Below are positions 6,152 through 9,929 of a stretch of DNA of 9,929 nt, in pieces (the stretch's first letter is position 1; each line of letters starts with the position of its first letter). Under the pieces are notes generated by a model, which did not search any database, had not been told where the DNA came from, and was given only the letters and a program-made list of their open reading frames with translations. Source of the DNA: Actinomycetota bacterium (lineage in GTDB: Bacteria; Actinomycetota; Thermoleophilia; Solirubrobacterales; Thermoleophilaceae); the NCBI GenBank assembly GCA_005885165.1, contig VAXR01000137.1:1-9929 (forward strand), read 5' to 3'. A program made the translations under genes and the position numbers.

Positions 6152-6706
6152 GTGAGCGCCCGCGACGAGCTCATCCGCGAACTGCGCGATCACGCCCTGG
6201 TGATCGGCGAGGTGACGTTGACCAGCGGGCAGAAGTCGAGCTACCTGATCGACGCCAAGCGCGCCATCCTGCGGCCGGCCGGCTTCCGCGCGCTCGCCGA
6301 GCTCACCGCGGCCGAGGCGAAGGAGCGCGGCGCCCGCGCGGTCGGCGGCATGACGATGGGCGCGGACCCGATCGCCTGCGCCGCGCTGGCCGGCGGTGCC
6401 GACGTCGAGGCCTTCTTCGTGCGCCAGGAGCGCAAGCAGCACGGCCTCGGCCGGGCGATCGAGGGGCCCGAGCTGGCGCAGGGCACGCTGTGCCTGATCG
6501 TCGAGGACGTGGTCACGACCGGCGGCTCAACGATCCAGGCGATCGAACGCGTTCGCGAGGAGGAGCTGGAGGTCTGCGGCGTGATGGCGATCCTCGACCG
6601 GCTCGCGGGCGGCGGCGACGCGATCCGCGAGGCGGCGGCGGGCGCGCCCTACACGGCCCTCACGACGATCGACGACGTCTACCCGGAGCGGCCGGACCGC
6701 GACTAG
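6152..6706 (+). CDS. pyrE: Orotate phosphoribosyltransferase (PyrE-like)
   Basis: A 184-residue cytosolic type I phosphoribosyltransferase. The family joins orotate and PRPP to give OMP and pyrophosphate in pyrimidine synthesis. The N-terminal LTSGQKSSYLIDAKRAIL (23-40) matches the orotate-binding end of PyrE proteins (SGxxSxxYxD). The PRPP motif is CLIVEDVVTTGGST (114-127), and the flexible catalytic loop is VRQERKQHGLG (90-100) with K95 and H97. The usual RKxxKxHG reads RQERKQHG, so one loop lysine is glutamine (Q92). GTG 6152 gives a normal length and N-terminus; no Shine-Dalgarno is obvious. It is not beside other pyrimidine genes. The last 47 bp overlap the cyclase gene in antisense. An orotate-like phosphoribosyltransferase of other specificity is possible but less likely. 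Confidence 0.88.
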   Translation: MSARDELIRELRDHALVIGEVTLTSGQKSSYLIDAKRAILRPAGFRALAELTAAEAKERGARAVGGMTMGADPIACAALAGGADVEAFFVRQERKQHGLGRAIEGPELAQGTLCLIVEDVVTTGGSTIQAIERVREEELEVCGVMAILDRLAGGGDAIREAAAGAPYTALTTIDDVYPERPDRD

Positions 6707-7820
6707 GGCCGTCGCGGAGGCGCGCGCGGAACAGCGGCACAGGCTCGCGCACGCCCTTCAGCTTGCGTCGGCCGATCGGCGTCCAGCGGAACTGCTCCTC
6801 CGCGGCGTCGTGCACCTCGCGCGTCGTCACCACACTGCCCGGCCGCGCGACGCCGGTGACCCGGCTCGCCACGTTGACGGGCCAGCCGTACCAGTCGCCC
6901 GCGTGCTCGAGGGCGTTCCCGAACGCGACCCCGGAGCGGATGCTCGGGAAGTCCTCGCCGGCGCCCTCCGTCGCCTCGACCAGCCCGAGCGCCGCCGAGA
7001 CCACGCCCGCCGGCTCGGGGCCGGCCAGCATGGCGGCGTCGCCAATCGTCTTCACGACGCGCACCGGCGGCTCCGCTATCCCGAGCGCGAACTCGGACAG
7101 CTGACCGGCGACCCGCCCGAGCTCCTCCGGCGGCAGCGCCTCTCCGAGCTTGGTGAAGCCGACGAGGTCCGCGAAGCAGACTGTGATCTCCTGGCTGCCC
7201 GGGAGCTCGCCCGCCGCCACGTTCTCCTGGCTGAGCACGACGTTGCGCAGCTGCTCGCGAAGGTGGACGCGGTAGACGTACTCCATCCGCGGACCGATCA
7301 TCGGAAGGAGCACGCTCGTGGCGTCGGCGAGGCGCAGCCCGAGGTCGCGCTCGGTGTCGCCGGGCCTGGCGAGCGCGCGGCCCACGAGCTCGCGCGTGGC
7401 GTCGGCGATGCGGGCCATCGACTCGCCCACGACGCGCGCAACCTCCAGCAGGCCCTCCTGCGGCAACCCGGCGTCGAGGAACTTCTTGATCTGGATGGCC
7501 GCCTGGAGGTCGTCCTCGGTCCAGGCGCGCTCCGTCGGGGGCGGCCGGGACAGCCCGAGCGCCTGGCGCTGGCGCATCAGGAACTCGATACCGAGCCCGC
7601 TGCGCTCGGCAACCTCGCGGCCCGTGTACTTCTGCTCGCCCCCCAGCTCAATCTCCACCGGGAGGAGCGCGACCCGCTCCTCGGCGACCGCTCGACGCAG
7701 TTCGTCGAGCGACACGCCTGCTTCGTACAGCTCGGTGAGCAGCCTGAGCCGGTCCTTACGCGCGCGCTCGTCCTCGAGTCCCTCGAGCAGTCCCTCGGAC
7801 TCGAAGTCGACGTCGGCTAT
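6660..7820 (-). CDS. Class III adenylate cyclase with N-terminal regulatory (MerR-like) domain; start codon unclear
   Basis: This enzyme makes cAMP from ATP. Numbering from codon 7820 gives 386 residues. The N-terminal part (about 5-200) resembles the regulatory domain of mycobacterial Rv1264/Rv2212-type cyclases, with a MerR-like helix-turn-helix at about 65-118 (YTGREVAERSGLGIEFLMRQ, then WTEDDLQAAIQIKKFL). The cyclase domain (about 210-369) has metal Asp residues D218 (CFADLVGFT) and D261 (KTIGD), adenine-selecting K257 and D309, and transition-state N316 and R320 (VNVASR). All six are present, so a homodimer should be active. Family-like sequence (DVDFESEGLLEGLEDE) begins right at 7820, but that codon is ATA, overlapping the hydrolase stop as ATAG. 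The next in-frame GTG is at 7715, inside the domain. Residues from about 372 on (Arg/Pro tail) are encoded antisense to pyrE. Confidence 0.88.
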   Translation of the reverse strand: MADVDFESEGLLEGLEDERARKDRLRLLTELYEAGVSLDELRRAVAEERVALLPVEIELGGEQKYTGREVAERSGLGIEFLMRQRQALGLSRPPPTERAWTEDDLQAAIQIKKFLDAGLPQEGLLEVARVVGESMARIADATRELVGRALARPGDTERDLGLRLADATSVLLPMIGPRMEYVYRVHLREQLRNVVLSQENVAAGELPGSQEITVCFADLVGFTKLGEALPPEELGRVAGQLSEFALGIAEPPVRVVKTIGDAAMLAGPEPAGVVSAALGLVEATEGAGEDFPSIRSGVAFGNALEHAGDWYGWPVNVASRVTGVARPGSVVTTREVHDAAEEQFRWTPIGRRKLKGVREPVPLFRARLRDGPSRGPAAPGRRRRSS

Positions 7821-8707
7821 GCGCCCTCCCGGAGAAGCTCGCGCATCCGCGCCTCCGGGATGTCCGAGGGCTCGGTGCCCTCGATGAAGTCCGTGAGCTC
7901 CCGGCCGAACCGGCGCGGCTCGTCGAGGTGCGGGAAATGGCCGGATTCGGGGAACGTCACGAGGTGCGTGCCGGGCATCTGCTCGGATGCTCGCACGCCG
8001 TGGCTCACGGGGATGACCGGGTCGCGCTCGCCCCAGATCAGAAGCGAGGGCATGTCCTGGGCGAGATAGAGACGATCGGCGGCGTTCGCGCGCTGCCCGC
8101 TGGGGTCGACGATCGTGCGCAGCGTGTGGATGAAGGCCGCCCGGGCCTCCGCGTCGGCGAGCGAGGAGAATCCGCGCCACATCTCGTGCAGGTCGGGTCC
8201 AGCCCGGAAGCCCAGCCGGCCGAGGAACGCCCCCACGGCATCGACGCGGCTGATCACGGGGTTCGACGCCAAGAGCGGCAGCACGAGCTCCGACCCCGGC
8301 AGGACCGCGGCACGGATCAGCAGGTGCACGTCGCGCCCCAGACCGCCGCTCGAGACGAGCACGAGGCGCTCGACGCGCTCGGGGAACTGGTACGCCATCT
8401 GCATCGCGATGCCGCCGCCGAGGGAGTGGCCGACCACGGTCGCGCGGCTGTGGCCGAGCGCGGCGAGGAGATCCCGGATCCCGCTCGCGTACGCCCCCAG
8501 CGAGTAGTCGCCGCGCGGCTTGGCCGACTCCCCGTGCCCGAGCAGGTCGGGCGCCACGACCGTGTAGCGCTCCGCGAGGGGCTCGATGACCTCCTCCCAG
8601 GTGAGCGAGCTGCCCGTGATGCCGTGGATGAGGACCACGACGGGGCCCCAGCCGGCCTGCCGGTAGCTCACCCGGTGGCCATGCAGGATGATTTCCTCGT
8701 GTTCCAT
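7817..8707 (-). CDS. Alpha/beta-fold hydrolase
   Basis: A 296-residue esterase/lipase-like enzyme of the alpha/beta hydrolase fold. The oxyanion segment is VLIHGITGSS with HG at 28-29. The nucleophile elbow is VVGHSLGGG with S95. The acid is D229 in IWGERDPVIP and the base is H257 in ESGHFPHLDEP. PDLLGHGES (53-61) is the typical strand 4 turn. There is no signal peptide or membrane segment, so it is cytosolic. The substrate is unknown; C-C hydrolases, esterases and epoxide hydrolases share this pattern. The ATG at 8707 follows a TAGTGT box by 7 nt, as in a leaderless mRNA. It faces a TetR-type regulator across a 41-bp gap and is followed by the cyclase with no gap, so the two are probably one operon. 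Confidence 0.9.
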   Translation of the reverse strand: MEHEEIILHGHRVSYRQAGWGPVVVLIHGITGSSLTWEEVIEPLAERYTVVAPDLLGHGESAKPRGDYSLGAYASGIRDLLAALGHSRATVVGHSLGGGIAMQMAYQFPERVERLVLVSSGGLGRDVHLLIRAAVLPGSELVLPLLASNPVISRVDAVGAFLGRLGFRAGPDLHEMWRGFSSLADAEARAAFIHTLRTIVDPSGQRANAADRLYLAQDMPSLLIWGERDPVIPVSHGVRASEQMPGTHLVTFPESGHFPHLDEPRRFGRELTDFIEGTEPSDIPEARMRELLREGA

Positions 8708-8714
8708 CCCAGTT

Positions 8715-8720
8715 ACACTA
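8715..8720 (-). promoter_or_regulatory. Putative -10 box (TAGTGT) of the hydrolase-cyclase operon
   Basis: Read on the minus strand, TAGTGT fits TAnnnT and ends 7 nt before the hydrolase ATG. The 22-bp palindrome beside it overlaps by 2 bp and covers the spacer upstream, so a bound repressor would block polymerase. No -35 hexamer is recognisable. Confidence 0.5.
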
Positions 8721-8740
8721 ACTAACCGATTAGTCAGTTA
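8719..8740. promoter_or_regulatory. 22-bp imperfect palindrome, likely TetR operator
   Basis: The outer arms are TAACT (8719-8723) and AGTTA (8736-8740). Inside them ACTAA (8721-8725) and TTAGT (8730-8734) are perfect inverted repeats around CCGA. Of the 22 positions, 16 are symmetric. A second perfect palindrome, GTTAC-G-GTAAC, lies next to it at 8737-8747, and CAGTTAC is repeated at 8710 and 8735. Such AT-rich symmetry is exceptional in this DNA. It sits between a TetR gene and its divergent neighbour, the classical place for a shared operator. Confidence 0.65.
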
Positions 8741-8748
8741 CGGTAACA

Positions 8749-9383
8749 GTGAGCTCGCGCACGGATACGAAAAAGGGAACGGAGGACTCTTCCCCTGCCC
8801 GCCGGCGGCGGGTGAGCGCGCCGGAGCGCCGCGAGCTGATCCTGGACGCGGCGCTGGAGGTATTCGCCCGGCGCGGCTACCACGGCTCGTCGATCGACGA
8901 GATCGCCCACGCCGCCGGGGTCTCCAAGGCGCTGATCTACGAGCACTTCCCCTCGAAGCGCGACCTCCACATCTCGCTGCTCGAGCTCCACATCCAGGAG
9001 ATCTTCGAGCGGCTCGCGACCGCGGCCGCCACGTCCGATCCGGGCGAGGTGAGGCTCGAGGCGGGCGTGAACGCCTTCCTCGAGTTCGTGGAGACCCGCC
9101 GCGACGCCTTCCGGCCGAGATGCTGCTAGGGGTGCAGCAGCAGGTGGGCGCCGCCGTGGCCGGGTTGATCGCCGCCGAGCCGCGGACCGAGCGCGGCAAT
9201 CGCGAGGAGAGCGCCAGGGCCATCGAGATGCTCGGCCAGCTCCTCGCCGGCGCGGTCCAGTCGCTCGCGCTGTGGTGGGGCGACCACGAGGAGATCCCGC
9301 GTGAGCGGCTGGTCCAGGTGGTCATGGACTTCGCGTGGCTCGGCCTGGAGCGCCTGCGGGCGGGGGAGCGCTTCGAGCGCTAG
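8749..9383 (+). pseudogene. TetR/AcrR family transcriptional regulator, reading frame broken
   Basis: The 5' frame (GTG 8749 to TAG 9129, 126 residues) encodes a basic N-terminus and a full TetR DNA-binding domain: RRELILDAALEVFARRGYHGSSIDEIAHAAGVSKALIYEHFPSKRDL at about 27-73. It ends abruptly after FVETRRDAFRPRCC. The ligand-binding half continues in another frame (9120-9383, 87 residues from ATG 9120: LLGVQQQVGAAVAGLIAAEP ... VMDFAWLGLERL). Joined, they would make about 210 residues, a normal TetR length, but the join seems some 8-10 residues short of what I remember for relatives. A deletion of 3n+1 bases near 9110-9120 would explain both. Alternatives are a sequencing or assembly error, or two separate peptides, since ATG 9120 overlaps the first stop. 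The intact protein would repress the divergent hydrolase operon. Confidence 0.75.
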
Positions 9384-9406
9384 CTAACCCGACGGTGCGC
9401 GTGAGC

Positions 9407-9412
9407 GATACT
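9407..9412 (+). promoter_or_regulatory. Putative -10 box (GATACT) for the DUF1707 gene
   Basis: GATACT, matching the A2 and T6 positions of TAnnnT, ends 6 nt before GTG 9419. The fit is weaker than for the other boxes because the first T is missing. It lies in the 35-bp gap after the TetR remnant. Confidence 0.3.
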
Positions 9413-9418
9413 TCGCGG

Positions 9419-9892
9419 GTGCCGTACGACCTGGTTCGCCTGATGGCGAGGAGCCAGATCCGCGCTTCGGACGCGGAGCGGGAGCGCGCCGTGGAGACGC
9501 TCCGGCACTGTTACGCGGACGGCCGCATCTCCGACTCGGAGCTCGAGGAGCGGGTGGAGCGCGCGTACGCGGCGCGCACGCGCGGCGAGCTCGACGCGCT
9601 CTTCGCCGACCTCCCGATGCAGCGCGCCCGGCGCCACGCCCGGGCCATGGGCAAGATGAACCGCGCCGCGCTGCGGGCGCACGCCAGCACCTACGCCCTC
9701 GTGAACGGCGGCCTGATCGGAGTCTGGGCGGCGACCGGTGCTGGCCCCTTCTGGCCCGGCTGGCCGATGGGCTGGTGGGGAGCGTTCCTCGGCTGGCACT
9801 GGTTCACCTCCCGCGTGGTGGGCCGGGCGCTGGGCGATCGCCGTAGGGCACAGGCTCGCCGGCATCACCACTCGAGAGCGCTTCCGCGCTAG
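9419..9892 (+). CDS. DUF1707 and 2TM domain membrane protein
   Basis: A 157-residue protein with two recognisable parts. Residues about 14-66 match DUF1707: IRASDAERERAVETLRHCYADGRISDSELEERVERAYAARTRGELDALFADLP, with the typical RASDAER start and ADLP end. Residues about 84-136 match the 2TM domain: AALRAHASTYALVNGGLIGVWAATG, a short Trp/Pro-rich turn, then WWGAFLGWHWFTSRVVG. A basic His/Arg tail follows. DUF1707 is a common actinobacterial module placed before membrane or other sensor domains; its role is not established. Start choice is uncertain: GTG 9419 has a possible -10 box at leaderless spacing, ATG 9443 would start eight residues later (MARSQIRASD), and GTG 9401 would start six earlier (MSDTSR). 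None has a clear Shine-Dalgarno sequence. Confidence 0.82.
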   Translation: MPYDLVRLMARSQIRASDAERERAVETLRHCYADGRISDSELEERVERAYAARTRGELDALFADLPMQRARRHARAMGKMNRAALRAHASTYALVNGGLIGVWAATGAGPFWPGWPMGWWGAFLGWHWFTSRVVGRALGDRRRAQARRHHHSRALPR

Positions 9893-9895
9893 CCC

Positions 9896-9929
9896 ATGAC
9901 GGCTTCGTGGCCGGACGAAGTCGATCGCG
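9896..9929 (+). CDS. Start of a further gene, partial (right edge)
   Basis: An ATG 3 nt after the DUF1707 stop opens a frame that stays open to the window end: MTASWPDEVDR. The short spacing suggests co-transcription with the preceding gene. Eleven residues are too few to name a family; a W-P-D/E-x-V-x-R beginning occurs in YbaK-type aminoacyl-tRNA deacylases, but this is only a weak hint. Confidence 0.35.
   Translation, partial: MTASWPDEVDR

Noticed and set aside
6810..8069. Open frame of 419 codons on the plus strand opposite the cyclase and hydrolase
   Set aside because: No recognisable motif, and it lies fully antisense to two genes with complete catalytic sets. This is typical of high-GC third-position bias.
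9100..9135. Programmed ribosomal frameshift in the TetR gene
   Set aside because: No slippery heptamer or downstream structure stands out at the frame change. A deletion or sequence error is simpler.
1..9929. tRNA, rRNA, CRISPR array, insertion sequence or prophage genes
   Set aside because: No cloverleaf-like segment, spaced repeats, transposase or terminal inverted repeats were seen. The gaps of at most about 52 bp leave almost no room for them.

Overview
The window is very GC-rich DNA with strong codon-position GC bias. Genes are packed almost end to end: the longest gap between assigned genes is about 52 bp, so no stretch above 300 bases lacks a gene. The gene families (CPBP protease, DrrA/NodI-like ABC transporter, YkuD L,D-transpeptidase, Rv1264/Rv2212-like cyclase, DUF1707-2TM protein) and the recurring TAnnnT box 6-8 nt ahead of start codons suggest an actinomycete, most likely class Thermoleophilia (Solirubrobacterales/Gaiellales relatives). 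That placement is inference from gene content, not from a marker gene.

Layout. (1) 1-421, minus: 5' part of a MscS-type mechanosensitive channel, running off the left edge and divergent from the next block. (2) 474-3576, plus: HAD-family hydrolase, CPBP intramembrane protease, ABC ATPase and ABC-2 permease. The last three are joined by ATGA overlaps and form a membrane operon. (3) 3629-4651, plus: secreted L,D-transpeptidase with its own promoter. (4) 4662-6106, minus: patatin-like lipase and a 110-aa two-TM membrane protein, coupled by a GTGA overlap. They converge on the transpeptidase. (5) 6152-6706, plus: pyrE-like orotate phosphoribosyltransferase, divergent from the patatin. (6) 6660-8707, minus: alpha/beta hydrolase followed by a class III adenylate cyclase. 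The cyclase 3' end overlaps pyrE in antisense by 47 bp, and no normal start codon is visible at its expected N-terminus. (7) 8749-9383, plus: TetR regulator whose frame is broken at about 9110-9129, divergent from the hydrolase across a 41-bp gap with a 22-bp operator-like palindrome. (8) 9419-9892, plus: DUF1707 plus 2TM membrane protein. (9) 9896 onward: first codons of another gene.

How they may work together. Much of the window concerns the cell envelope: tension-gated channel, ABC export with a membrane protease, peptidoglycan cross-linking, lipid hydrolysis and small membrane proteins. The hydrolase-cyclase pair looks like a TetR-controlled unit linking hydrolysis of a small ester or lipid-like ligand to cAMP signalling, but the regulator itself appears damaged. 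I found no RNA genes, CRISPR array, insertion sequence or prophage. The most unusual points are the atypical nucleophile elbow of the patatin, the ATAG junction of hydrolase and cyclase, the broken TetR, and the repeated leaderless-promoter arrangement.
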